Source: Alloalcanivorax xenomutans (GTDB lineage: Bacteria > Pseudomonadota > Gammaproteobacteria > Pseudomonadales > Alcanivoracaceae). Taken from it: DNA of 64,000 nucleotides. The translations under genes were made by a program, and so were the position numbers. Positions within the stretch are counted from its first letter, which is position 1. Each line of letters opens with the position of its first letter. The notes beneath the pieces were generated by a model, which made no database searches, had not been told where the DNA came from, and saw only the letters and a list, made by a program, of their open reading frames with translations. The DNA is taken from the NCBI RefSeq assembly GCF_900217905.1, contig NZ_OBMO01000008.1:119837-183836 (forward strand). Direction: 5' to 3'. Shown in pieces: positions 18,555 to 26,339 of this stretch.

Positions 18555-20459
18555 CTAGTCGCGGGGGCGGATACTGTCTTCGTCGAGGCGGCCGCCGAAA
18601 CGGCTCATCAGCGTTTGCACGGTGTCATCGGCGAGCAGTGACGCCCGCGCCTCCTCCAACCGTTCCTGACGGCGCTGCTGGTCCAGCAGCTCCGGCGTGT
18701 CGGCCACCGCGTCATGGTAACGCACCTGGACCCGGATACGGCGATGGAAGTAATCGCTGAGCGCGCCGCCCAGTTCCTCCAGGCGCTCATTGTTGACCAG
18801 CACCTGGTGGCCACTGCTCAGTTCCAGCGTCCACTGATGCTCGTCACGCTCCGCCAGCACCGCGTTGCGGGCCAGGTGGCGCACGGCGCCATCCAGCGGC
18901 AGCCGCATCAACAACGCCGCCCACCAGGAACCGATTTCACTGTCGTTCCGGGGCTCACCCAACGGCTCGGGATCCGGCTGCTGGCGTGCGGGACGCTCGG
19001 CGGCGGCAGGCTTGGGTTCCGGTTCAGGCTCGGCTTCGGGTTCGGTTTCGGGCGCCGCTGGTGCGGTCTCCAACGCCCGCGACAGCGCCGTGGCTCCGGC
19101 CTCCGGCCGCGGGGACGGCTCAGGCCGGCGCTCTGATTCATGCCGAGGCTGGTCGCGGACTTCAGGCTGCGGAGCCGGAGCAGGCTCGGGCTCCGGTTTT
19201 GCCGCCACCGCCTGTTGAGCCGGCGGCGCGCTCACCGTGGCGGCCTCTTGCGCCCCGGGTTGCTCGTTGGCACCGGCGGTGCCGCCATCAAGCATGGCCT
19301 TCATGGCGCCGGGGCCCGACGCCGCGGGGGCGTCGTTACGGGCTGGCCGAGGCTTTTTTGCCGGGGCGCTGCCCTCCCCCGCGGCGAGCACGCCCTTGGG
19401 TGAGAACAGCACCATGCGCAACAGCGTCATTTCCAGCGCGGCGCGGCTATCCGGGGCGTCCTGCACATCACGGCGGCCGCGCAGAGCCACATCATAATAG
19501 AGTTGCACCTGCTCGGCGGTGAACTCCCCGGCCAGTGCTTGCATGTCGGCGTCATCGCCTTCGCCCAGCGCCTGGATCACCGCCAGTTCATGCAGTGCCG
19601 ATACCAGTTCGTCCAACAATGCCAGCTCGTCCGGAGCGTGTTCGGACACCGCCGCCAGCGCGTTCAGCACCGCCGCCGGCGTATCCTCGGCCAGCGCCCG
19701 CAACAAGGTCCGCACATGAGCGCGGTCGACGGTCCCCAGCATGCCGGACACGGCTCCGGTGGTCAGCTGCTCACCGCCGAAAGCGATGGCCTGATCAGTG
19801 AGGCTGAGAGCATCACGCATGGATCCGCGCGCGGCCTTGCCCAGCGCCAGCAGCGCCGGCTCCTCGAAGCGGATCATCTCCCGCTCGAGCAGATCCTTGA
19901 GGTGGCGGGCGATCTGTTCCGCCGGTAACGCCTTGAGGCTGAACTGCAGGCAGCGCGACAGGACGGTCACCGGCAGTTTCTGCGGATCGGTGGTGGCGAG
20001 CAGGAACTTCACATGGGGCGGCGGCTCCTCCAACGTCTTCAGCAGCGCGTTGAACGAGTGCGCGGAGAGCATGTGCACTTCGTCGATCAGATAGACCTTG
20101 TAGCGGCCACGGCTGGGCGCGTACTGCACGTTTTCCAGCAGCTCACGGGTATCCTCCACCTTGGTGCGGCTGGCGGCATCCACCTCGATCAGATCGACAA
20201 AACGGCCTTCGCCGATTTCCTGACAGGTGGGACAAACGCCGCAAGGGCGGCTGCTGACGCCTTCCTCGCAATTGAGGCAGCGGGACAGGATGCGGGCGAT
20301 GGTGGTCTTGCCAACACCCCGGGTACCGGTGAACAAATAGGCGTGGTGCAGGCGATCCTGATCGAGCGCGTGCATCAACGCCCGGGAAACGTGTTCCTGG
20401 CCCACCAGTTCATCGAAGGTGCGCGGGCGATACTTGCGGGCAAGAACCTGGTAACTCAT
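18555..20459 (-). CDS. dnaX: DNA polymerase III subunits tau and gamma
   Basis: A 634-residue clamp-loader ATPase. The Walker A motif is [16 protein letters not shown], followed by a zinc module ([16 protein letters not shown]) and the DEVHMLS and [11 protein letters not shown] (sensor) blocks; the middle is a Pro/Ala/Glu-rich linker, then the C-terminal tau domain. The start at 20459 ([12 protein letters not shown]) is the family N-terminus. The gene contains an apparent programmed -1 frameshift site at 19353-19359 that would produce a 374-residue gamma form. Confidence 0.95.
   Translation of the reverse strand: MSYQVLARKYRPRTFDELVGQEHVSRALMHALDQDRLHHAYLFTGTRGVGKTTIARILSRCLNCEEGVSSRPCGVCPTCQEIGEGRFVDLIEVDAASRTKVEDTRELLENVQYAPSRGRYKVYLIDEVHMLSAHSFNALLKTLEEPPPHVKFLLATTDPQKLPVTVLSRCLQFSLKALPAEQIARHLKDLLEREMIRFEEPALLALGKAARGSMRDALSLTDQAIAFGGEQLTTGAVSGMLGTVDRAHVRTLLRALAEDTPAAVLNALAAVSEHAPDELALLDELVSALHELAVIQALGEGDDADMQALAGEFTAEQVQLYYDVALRGRRDVQDAPDSRAALEMTLLRMVLFSPKGVLAAGEGSAPAKKPRPARNDAPAASGPGAMKAMLDGGTAGANEQPGAQEAATVSAPPAQQAVAAKPEPEPAPAPQPEVRDQPRHESERRPEPSPRPEAGATALSRALETAPAAPETEPEAEPEPEPKPAAAERPARQQPDPEPLGEPRNDSEIGSWWAALLMRLPLDGAVRHLARNAVLAERDEHQWTLELSSGHQVLVNNERLEELGGALSDYFHRRIRVQVRYHDAVADTPELLDQQRRQERLEEARASLLADDTVQTLMSRFGGRLDEDSIRPRD
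19336..19359 (-). promoter_or_regulatory. Programmed -1 ribosomal frameshift site in dnaX
   Basis: The minus strand reads the E. coli-type slippery heptamer A AAA AAG (19359 to 19353) in the correct phase (GCA AAA AAG). After a -1 shift the ribosome reads GCC TCG GCC AGC CCG TAA and stops at 19336, giving 369 residues plus ASASP. A GGGGAGGG purine tract lies about 12 bases upstream and a GACGCC/GGCGTC hairpin lies about 20 bases downstream, the same three-part arrangement as in E. coli dnaX. Confidence 0.85.
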
Positions 20460-20504
20460 GGTACTCCAGCCAAAAGGATGCGGGCTTCGCAAAAGCGATA
20501 AGTC

Positions 20505-20770
20505 AGGGCCTGTTCACACTACTGTCGTCCCGCCTGCTGGGTGCCTTTTTGCCTCCAGCCAGGCGGAGGGAACGCGGTTTGGTTATTCCAAATAAGTGAC
20601 CGACAACGACGCTGGAGGCAAAAAAGCTCCAGCCCTTCGGGTTGTGGCTAAAAAGCCACCATTGCGCGTTGCTCGTCGTTCATTTGGAGCCACCAAACGT
20701 CTCTCCTCGCGCCTTCACTGGTGGCTTTTTAGCCACAACAGGTGGGACGACAGTAGTGTGAACAGGCCCT
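20505..20770. mobile_element. MITE-like element with perfect 27-bp terminal inverted repeats
   Basis: The 27 bases at 20505-20531 (starting AGGGCCTGTTCACACTACTG) are the exact reverse complement of 20744-20770. Inside are nested inverted repeats: 20641-20660 with 20720-20739 (GTTGTGGCTAAAAAGCCACC type), and GCCTTTTTGCCTCC with GGAGGCAAAAAAG around 20547-20630. There is no ORF of transposase type. A diverged relative with the same outer AGxGCCTGTTCA motif lies at 23598-23914. Confidence 0.75.
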
Positions 20771-20865
20771 AGGCGAATGCCGTATGCTAGCGAATCTGGC
20801 CGGGTTGCAACAGCACGGGAGGAGAATGCCGTGATGACGCGGTGAGGAAAAGGGGGAGATGGAGG

Positions 20866-20968
20866 CCTTCCCGCCAGCCGCACCTCGGCACACAAGTCCA
20901 CCGCGTCCGTTGCTCCCTTCCGGGCCTGGCGGGTTGCGCGATTTATCGTTGCGAGGGGACCGGCAGGT
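20866..20968 (-). ncRNA. ffs: 4.5S RNA of the signal recognition particle
   Basis: The minus strand carries the SRP helix-8 signature CCAGGCCCGGAAGGGAGCAACGG. The arms close into one long hairpin: CCUGCCGG at the 5' end (20967-20960) pairs with CUGGCGGG at the 3' end (20877-20870), and UCCCCUCGCAAC pairs with GUGUGCCGAGGU on the other side. A CCCCTTTTCC tract follows. The RNA is the bacterial SRP scaffold for Ffh. Position just upstream of dnaX resembles Pseudomonas. End points are estimated from pairing. Confidence 0.9.
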
Positions 20969-21031
20969 CGGCCATAACGCGCCCGTAAAGGCGAGCGCGC
21001 ATTGTGGCCAAACGTTTATGCCTTTGCAAGT

Positions 21032-21550
21032 TCAATTGAACGGACTGAAACCGTCCTCGTGACCCACTTCCCTGGCCTCGCGGTGGCGTTGCTCCATCAT
21101 CCGCTCCACCCGGCGCGCCTGGACTTCGGTATCGGCGTCCACCATCACCAGGTAGTTGCCATTCTCCACGTCTTTCCAGTAGGGCTCCAGGTGATGGTTG
21201 CGGCTGGAAATACCGTAGATGCCGCCCAGCCAGGCGCCGAAGCACATGCAGAAAAGGGTGCTGAAGATCACCACGCTCAAGGCCAGTTGCCGCCCCCAGG
21301 GCTCCATCGCCACCAGCGCCGAGCCGATGATGAAACCGCCGAGCGCGCCGAACAGAGCGCCGAGAAAACCAGCATGCATGATCTCGGTATCTTCCCAGAT
21401 GGTGGTGGCGTGCAGCTGGGCCCGGATCACCGGGCCGGATTCCTTGCCCAGAACATGCATGCGGCCTTCGTCGATCCCGGTCACGTCCAGATCCCGGGAG
21501 ATATTCTGGACACTGTCGAGAGTGCCGGTAACGTAGTACAAGCGTTTCAT
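21032..21550 (-). CDS. Hypothetical membrane protein with two helices
   Basis: A 172-residue protein. The N-terminus (MKRLYYVTGTLDSVQNISRDLDVTGI, then MHVLGK) resembles the cytoplasmic domain of proteins that sense or bind through a ferredoxin-like fold. Two membrane segments follow (AGFLGALFGALGGFIIGSALVA and LALSVVIFSTLFCMCFGAWLGGIYGI), then a soluble tail (NYLVMVDADTEVQARRVERMM). Similar proteins are widespread in Pseudomonas and relatives but have no established role; I assign none. It stands alone, preceded by a good ribosome site (AGGAGG). Confidence 0.75.
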   Translation of the reverse strand: MKRLYYVTGTLDSVQNISRDLDVTGIDEGRMHVLGKESGPVIRAQLHATTIWEDTEIMHAGFLGALFGALGGFIIGSALVAMEPWGRQLALSVVIFSTLFCMCFGAWLGGIYGISSRNHHLEPYWKDVENGNYLVMVDADTEVQARRVERMMEQRHREAREVGHEDGFSPFN

Positions 21551-21750
21551 GGGTCCGCCTCCTTGTCCGCAGCCGGAATCACGCGTTCTCCCGTCAGGGG
21601 GCGTGCATTCCGGGCTTGTATCTTCGATTCTGCGCCGCCGCCGACAACGGTGTCAGGGCGTTGAATAGACAAGTTGGCTATATTGGAGGGAGCCTGATAA
21701 CGGGAGGGAATGTCAGGGACCGGTGTTACCGGCCCCTGAGTATATTGGTA

Positions 21751-22167
21751 TCAATCCTTGTTGATCGGGACCTGACGGGCTTTCTCGGATTCCGGAACCA
21801 CCCGTTTCAGATGCACCACCAGCAGGCCATCGTTCAGCGCGGCGCTGTCCACCTGCACGTGGTCGGCCAATCGGAAGGTGCGCTCGAAGGCACGGCGGGC
21901 AATGCCGCGATGCAGCCAGGTACGGCCCTGCTGCTCCTCGGCGCCGGGTTTGCCGGTGATGCGCAGAACATTCTCCTGCACCGTCACGGTCAGCTCGGCC
22001 TCACGGAAGCCGGCCACCGCCATCACCACCTGATAACGGCCATCGGCGTCACGGATAATGTCGTACGGGGGATAACCGCCGGACTGGTCGGAACGCAGGC
22101 CGTCCAGCCATTCGTCGAAGCGGTCAAAACCCACACTGTGCCGAAAAAGAGGTGCCAAAGTATTCAT
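21751..22167 (-). CDS. Small heat shock protein, Hsp20/IbpA family
   Basis: A 138-residue alpha-crystallin-domain chaperone that holds unfolded proteins. Family blocks are FDRFDEWLD near the N-terminus, YPPYDIIRDADGRYQVVMAVAGF, LRITGK, LHRGIARRAFERTFRLADHVQV and GLLVVHLKRVVPE. The ATG at 22167 has GGAGA 7 bases upstream and matches the family start; the frame is open to 22242 but that part is leader. The gene sits behind a sigma-32-type promoter. Confidence 0.93.
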   Translation of the reverse strand: MNTLAPLFRHSVGFDRFDEWLDGLRSDQSGGYPPYDIIRDADGRYQVVMAVAGFREAELTVTVQENVLRITGKPGAEEQQGRTWLHRGIARRAFERTFRLADHVQVDSAALNDGLLVVHLKRVVPESEKARQVPINKD

Positions 22168-22295
22168 CACGTCGTCTCCAGATTCATACCACCCGTTCCC
22201 CGCAGGCAAAGGGGTGGACAATTTACCGGGCATCCCGCTCATCGGAACGCCTGTTTGGGACGTGACACTTCAGCCGGCTGTGGTCACGGGGAGAT

Positions 22296-22323
22296 AAATG
22301 GGGGGTGGTGAAAAGATTTCAAG
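22296..22323 (-). promoter_or_regulatory. Sigma-32 heat-shock promoter of the hsp20 gene
   Basis: On the minus strand the -35 is CTTGAAA (22323-22317) and the -10 is CCCCATTT (22303-22296), separated by 13 bases, matching the RpoH consensus CTTGAAA-N13-CCCCATnT almost exactly. It predicts a 5' leader of about 120 bases. A CCACCC/GGGTGG hairpin (22212-22217 with 22189-22194) lies within that leader upstream of the ribosome site. Confidence 0.85.
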
Positions 22324-22366
22324 GGGGAGTTCGCCGGACGCTGTAAAGATGGAAACCCAGCGTCCT

Positions 22367-22963
22367 TCAACGCGGCGGATCGAGCCGTTCGGCGGTGGTG
22401 TTATTGCAGCGAAACCAGCCGGCGATGCTGATTCGTTGGGCCTGGGCCTCCAGCACCTCATGAGGAATGTGCTCGCTCAGGAAGCACACCAGCGTGCCAC
22501 CGAGGGGTTCCACTTCCGTATCCACCACGCGGCTGTGCGGTTCCGGCCACAGGCGCAGGCGGCCGCCCAGGTCACTGCTCCAGTTCTGATTCAGGTACAG
22601 CACCACCGATAACACGCGGCCGGAGTTGCCGCGAAAGGCATCCAGGTGGCGCCGATAAAAAGCGCCGGGATCGTAGATGGCGAAGTGCGCTTCCAGATCG
22701 AACAGCCCGAGAAACAGCTCCCGGTTCACCGCCAGCCGCAGCTGCTCCAGTTCTTCCTGCAGGCGGCATTGCGCCAGGGTCGAGCCGTTCAGCCAGCAGG
22801 TGCGGTCACGGCGCACGCGCTGGTCATGCTGGTGATCCTCGCGCCGGCCGATACCGGCTTCCTGAAATTCGCCACGGGCATCACGCAACAACGCCTCGCG
22901 GCGCAGGGCGCGGATCAAAGGCGTGGGAAAATAACCCGGCATGACCGCGTAATGACGGGCCAC
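22367..22963 (-). CDS. 2-oxoglutarate/Fe(II)-dependent oxygenase
   Basis: At least 198 residues, of the prolyl-4-hydroxylase-like type. The iron site is HLD (in AFYRRHLDAFRG) with a distal His in LSEHIPHEVL; the 2-oxoglutarate arginine is probably in QRISIAGWFR. Family members have about 20 residues before YAVMPGYFP, and the frame stays open upstream of the GTG at 22963 without any ATG; a CTG at 23032 with GAGGA upstream would supply them (PTISPFDAQAGERRARLIDSLVARHY). The true start is therefore uncertain. Substrate unknown; related proteins act on protein or small-molecule prolines. Confidence 0.8.
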   Translation of the reverse strand: MARHYAVMPGYFPTPLIRALRREALLRDARGEFQEAGIGRREDHQHDQRVRRDRTCWLNGSTLAQCRLQEELEQLRLAVNRELFLGLFDLEAHFAIYDPGAFYRRHLDAFRGNSGRVLSVVLYLNQNWSSDLGGRLRLWPEPHSRVVDTEVEPLGGTLVCFLSEHIPHEVLEAQAQRISIAGWFRCNNTTAERLDPPR

Positions 22964-23050
22964 CAGGCTGTCGATGAGCCGCGCCCGCCGTTCACCGGCC
23001 TGCGCGTCAAAAGGGCTGATTGTGGGTTCCAGCGAAGGATCCTCGGTGAA

Positions 23051-23098
23051 TCCTCAAGCGTCCTGGGACGCTCATCCTCAAGCGTCCCGGGATACTGA
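23051..23098. repeat. Two tandem copies of a 24-bp repeat
   Basis: TCCTCAAGCGTCCTGGGACG (23051 onward) is repeated at 23075 with four differences. It lies between the ybjN-like gene stop and the oxygenase gene, exactly where the oxygenase start should be, and may have displaced its original start codon. Confidence 0.65.
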
Positions 23099-23113
23099 TC
23101 CGGATGGAAACGC

Positions 23114-23584
23114 TCAGTGCAGCGCGCCGGGCTCCGCGGGCGCGCCCTCTTCGTCGGGCCAGAACAGCCAGCCCGCCTGCTGGCATTCTTCCAGCAGTTG
23201 TACCGTGCCGTCCACGGTGGCCTGCACGAAATAGATGAACTGATCGAAGGTGACGCCCTGACGGCCAAGCAACAGGTCGCAAGCAACCAGCCTGGGCATG
23301 GAATCATCATTGACGTCCAGGAACAGCTTCAGGGACGGATATTGCATGTTCAGAGCGGAAAGCTCCGCCTGCACCGCGAACAAGGCGCCGGGGCGAATCT
23401 CCAGCTCGGTGGTCAGCAGCAAACCGTCTTCCTCGACGAACAAGCGCGCGTCCACCACTCCTTCCCGGGACTGCAATTCACTCAGGTGTAATCCATGGCA
23501 CTGATCGCAAATATAGTGCTGGATATTCGCCTGCTGCAGCCAACGCGTAACCTGTTCCGCGTCGGGAGTGACCACCGTTATCAT
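23114..23584 (-). CDS. YbjN domain-containing protein
   Basis: A 156-residue protein of the YbjN family, whose fold resembles type III secretion chaperones. Typical blocks are ARLFVEEDGLLLTTELEI, FAVQAELSALNMQYPSLKLFLDVND and the acidic C-terminus with WLFWPDEE. YbjN of E. coli affects motility and stress responses by an unknown mechanism. An AGGAGA ribosome site precedes the ATG. Upstream lies a MITE-like element. Confidence 0.8.
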   Translation of the reverse strand: MITVVTPDAEQVTRWLQQANIQHYICDQCHGLHLSELQSREGVVDARLFVEEDGLLLTTELEIRPGALFAVQAELSALNMQYPSLKLFLDVNDDSMPRLVACDLLLGRQGVTFDQFIYFVQATVDGTVQLLEECQQAGWLFWPDEEGAPAEPGALH

Positions 23585-23597
23585 CCGTCTCTCCTGT

Positions 23598-23914
23598 AGA
23601 GCCTGTTCATAATCTTTACGCCGCCGCGCCGGAGTTCCCTTCTCACCTGGCAGAAAGTGTCGTCAGGTCGTGATTCCGATTGTGCGGTGTAGTCAATCTA
23701 CATAAACAAGCGTAATCGCGGCCTGGCGGTACTCTCCACCTAAGGAAAGTGGACCCGGCCCTTCGGGTTGCGCTGGAAAATACCCGGAGGGCACAGGGCC
23801 GCCAGACGACGCCCCGGCCTTTGACTTTGGCCCCACCAAAGCCTGCAGTCCGCGACGCCGCCTGGCGGCTTTTCCAGCAGCAACGCGGTGGCGTAAAGAT
23901 CATGAACAGGCTCT
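23598..23914. mobile_element. MITE-like element related to the one at 20505
   Basis: The 31 bases at 23598-23628 (AGAGCCTGTTCATAATCTTT...) and the reverse complement of 23884-23914 match with two differences. Inside, CCCTTCGGGTTGCGCTGGAAAA and the distal GGCTTTTCCAGCAGCAAC form an inner inverted repeat, paralleling CCCTTCGGGTTG in the 20505 element. No coding frame of transposase type. The stretch 23915-24078 between the element and the next gene shows nothing else recognisable. Confidence 0.7.
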
Positions 23915-24078
23915 TGGGAGGCGCATCATCCGGCATTCGCCGGGCAAAAGAAAGAGCCTATCCGCCCGCCGTTTGCCGATCCGGGCCCGGCATGACGACG
24001 CCGCAGCCGTGCCCACCCCGGCCGGGAACCGCTAACATGCCAATTCTGTCCTTGTTCATTGAAGACCGGAAGCAAACG

Positions 24079-24756
24079 ATGACAACAACGACCTACGTGG
24101 CTTTTCCCTCCAGCGAAACCCTCCACCGGACCACCGACGGCTTCATCCGCCGCATGAACGGGGGCGCGCGGAAAGCGGAGCCTGAAACCGTGGAAACGAT
24201 CATGAAGACCTTCGTCGAGGAGGCGCTGGGGACTTTTTTTCTCAAACCGGCGGCGATGGCCGGTCTTGGCAGCGGGCAGACCCGCCTGATCCGCATGGCC
24301 TGTGACACCATCGCCAAGGCCACCGGCCTGGTGGTGGGCCGCAGCGCCAGAAAGATGGATCTGGAGCAGAATCAGGCCGCCGCCCGCTATATGGATGACA
24401 TCCGTTTCCAATCGGAGGACGGCGGCACCTGGTACGTCGCTTTCCCCATCGACGAGGCGCTGGCGGAAAAAGGCCGCCAGGCACGGCGGCTGGCGGATGA
24501 AGGTAGGGAGGCCGAGGCCCGCGACGCTTTGGTCGCCTATTTGCGTGAAATGACCGAGGTTGCTCTGGACTGGTATTTTGAAAAACCAGTGGCCCTGCTT
24601 CATTTTGGTCCCATTTTGCGTAAAGTAGCGGCCGTTGGCATCGATACCACCCGGCGGGCCAGTTTCGGTGTGATCGGCAAGGTCATCCCCAAATTGGAGC
24701 GCCAGCAGTTGCTCCACTCCGTACACTATTACTGTGGCATGCAGAGGACATTCTGA
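24079..24756 (+). CDS. Unknown protein with two internal repeats, 225 aa
   Basis: I do not recognise the family. The protein is built from two similar halves: residues about 5-105 (YVAFPSSETL ... EEALGTFFLKPAAMAGLG ... TGLVVGRSARKM) and about 120-215 (YVAFPIDEAL ... EVALDWYFEKPVALLHFG ... RASFGVIGKVIPKL). No signal peptide; a few amphipathic or weakly hydrophobic helices. I chose the ATG at 24079 because GGAAG lies 6 bases upstream; an ATG at 24037 is also in frame. It stands alone between the MITE-like element and the padR operon. Confidence 0.7.
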   Translation: MTTTTYVAFPSSETLHRTTDGFIRRMNGGARKAEPETVETIMKTFVEEALGTFFLKPAAMAGLGSGQTRLIRMACDTIAKATGLVVGRSARKMDLEQNQAAARYMDDIRFQSEDGGTWYVAFPIDEALAEKGRQARRLADEGREAEARDALVAYLREMTEVALDWYFEKPVALLHFGPILRKVAAVGIDTTRRASFGVIGKVIPKLERQQLLHSVHYYCGMQRTF

Positions 24757-24857
24757 TTTCGTGCTCGGTTTCCTTGTTTATTCCCCCTTATTGTGCACAT
24801 GTCGTCACTGAATGTATCCGTTGTACTCATCAATAAAACGCTTTCATAACAAAGTAT

Positions 24858-24962
24858 TACCTAGGTATCAGGCAGGGATATAACCTCACTAAGTTTTTAC
24901 AAAACTGCTTATACAACGGATTGCGCAGGCACAATTTCGCTCTCTACTATCGCAGTAGAGAG
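24858..24962 (+). promoter_or_regulatory. Promoter and palindromic operator of the padR operon
   Basis: TTGCGC (24921-24926) and TACTAT (24945-24950) are spaced 18 bases and form a likely promoter. A perfect 9-bp inverted repeat, CTCTCTACT (24940-24948) / AGTAGAGAG (24954-24962), covers the -10 and the start point, an ideal place for autorepression by PadR. A second palindrome, TACCTAGGTA, lies at 24858-24867. The whole spacer (24757-24991) is AT-rich compared with its surroundings. Confidence 0.65.
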
Positions 24963-24991
24963 ACCGATAAACAAAAAACGAGGAGCCAGCC

Positions 24992-25534
24992 GTGTCATTG
25001 CGCCATGCCATTCTTGTCCTGTTACAAGACGAAGAAGCCAGCGGCTACGACCTCGCGCGGGAGTTCGCCAACAGCATCGGCCTGGTGTGGAACGCCACCC
25101 ACCAGCAGATCTATCTGGAACTGGGAAAATTGAACGAGCAGAACATGGTGCATTATCGCCATGTGCCCCAGGACGGAAAGCCAGATAAAAAGCTGTACCG
25201 CATTACCGATGAAGGGCGACAGGAACTGGTGCGATGGTTGCGCCGCCCAGCGGCGCCGGCCCGGGTCCGGGACGCCTTCATGGTGAAGGTCGCCGGAGCC
25301 GCCCTGGCCGATCCGGAAACCCTGCTTGGCGAACTGGATCAATTGGTCCAGCAACGCAAGGAGCGACTCGCCAACTTCGAAGCCGAGGCCAGAAAACTGG
25401 AGCGACAAAGCGAGGGCAACAGCCGCTTTCAGCATCTTACCCTGCGCCGGGGCATTCTCGACCAGGAGGCCTGGCTGGCCTGGGCCGAGGAAGTTCGGGA
25501 AGTCCTGGAGGACACACTGAGCCATCAACACTGA
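24992..25534 (+). CDS. PadR family transcriptional regulator
   Basis: A 180-residue winged-helix repressor. The N-terminal domain (MSLRHAILVLLQDEEASGYDLAREF ... HQQIYLELGKLNEQNMVHYR ... KLYRITDEGRQELVRWL) is classic PadR; the C-terminal part (residues 95-175) is the helical Vir-like dimerisation domain. The start is a GTG with AGGAG upstream. It heads a four-gene operon with DUF1853, DUF2804 and DUF4282 genes. Other PadR repressors respond to small aromatic or lipophilic ligands; the inducer here is unknown. Confidence 0.92.
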   Translation: MSLRHAILVLLQDEEASGYDLAREFANSIGLVWNATHQQIYLELGKLNEQNMVHYRHVPQDGKPDKKLYRITDEGRQELVRWLRRPAAPARVRDAFMVKVAGAALADPETLLGELDQLVQQRKERLANFEAEARKLERQSEGNSRFQHLTLRRGILDQEAWLAWAEEVREVLEDTLSHQH

Positions 25535-26339
25535 GACCTCCATCCCGTTCGAGGGGCCACCGGCGATTCGCCTGTTTCAATGGCTGATCGAAGCCCCGCC
25601 TCTGTTCGCCACACCAGCGGGCGCCGACCAGGATGCCGGTGTTCTGCTGGCCCAATGCCTGGCCGAGGATCCTGATTGGCCCCATCGCGCCGCCGCGGCG
25701 GGCGCCCCTCCCCTGCAAGGTCGTCTCGGCCACTGGTTCGAAGCCCTGGTGGCCGCTCTGCTTGCCCATGGCCAGCGCCTTGAACTGCTGGCACGCAATG
25801 TTCCGCCACGCCGACAGGGACGCACGCTGGGGGAGTTGGATATGGTGCTGTTTGACCACGGCAGCGGCCGGCGCCTGCACTGGGAACTGGCGCTCAAGTT
25901 CTTTCTCGGCCACGACGGCCGATGGCCCGGCCCCAATCCGCGCGACACTCTGCAAAGCAAAGCCGAACACCTGTTTCAGCGCCAGCTGCCCCGCAGCCTG
26001 GACGTGAGCGCGGCGGAACCTCCCATCGCCCCCGTCGATCATCGGCAGGCCCTGACTCGCGGGCGCTTGTTTTACCCGACACCACCCTGGCCGCCACCGG
26101 CACAGGCGGCCCATGGGCATCAACGCGGCTTCTGGTGCCGGGCCGCGCAGTGGTCCACCCCGGCCCGGCCGGTGCCCCGGGCCTTTTGGGCCATTCCCGA
26201 GTTGTTGTCGGACAATTTCACCGCACCGGTTGCCCCCACCGAATTGCGCGACTATGTTCAGCGCAAACAATCCGTGGTGATGATCCTCACCGATAACAAC
26301 GCACCGGGTTTTCTGGTGCCGGACACTTGGCCCTTTTAA
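25524..26339 (+). CDS. DUF1853 family protein with no standard start codon
   Basis: About 271 residues. The conserved DUF1853 features are LGHWFEALVAALL, RTLGELDMVLFD, HWELALKFFLG, RDTLQSKAEHLF and, later, GFWCRAAQWSTP. The E-x-D...K pattern (GELDMV, ELALKF) resembles a PD-(D/E)XK nuclease core, which is inference. The conserved N-terminus (RLFQWLIEAPPLF) lies before the first ATG (25749), and the frame has no ATG, GTG or TTG between the stop at 25518 and that block. An ATC at 25524, 12 bases after GGAGG, is one option. Overlaps padR by 11 bases and ends TAATG with the next gene. Confidence 0.75.
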   Translation: MNTETSIPFEGPPAIRLFQWLIEAPPLFATPAGADQDAGVLLAQCLAEDPDWPHRAAAAGAPPLQGRLGHWFEALVAALLAHGQRLELLARNVPPRRQGRTLGELDMVLFDHGSGRRLHWELALKFFLGHDGRWPGPNPRDTLQSKAEHLFQRQLPRSLDVSAAEPPIAPVDHRQALTRGRLFYPTPPWPPPAQAAHGHQRGFWCRAAQWSTPARPVPRAFWAIPELLSDNFTAPVAPTELRDYVQRKQSVVMILTDNNAPGFLVPDTWPF

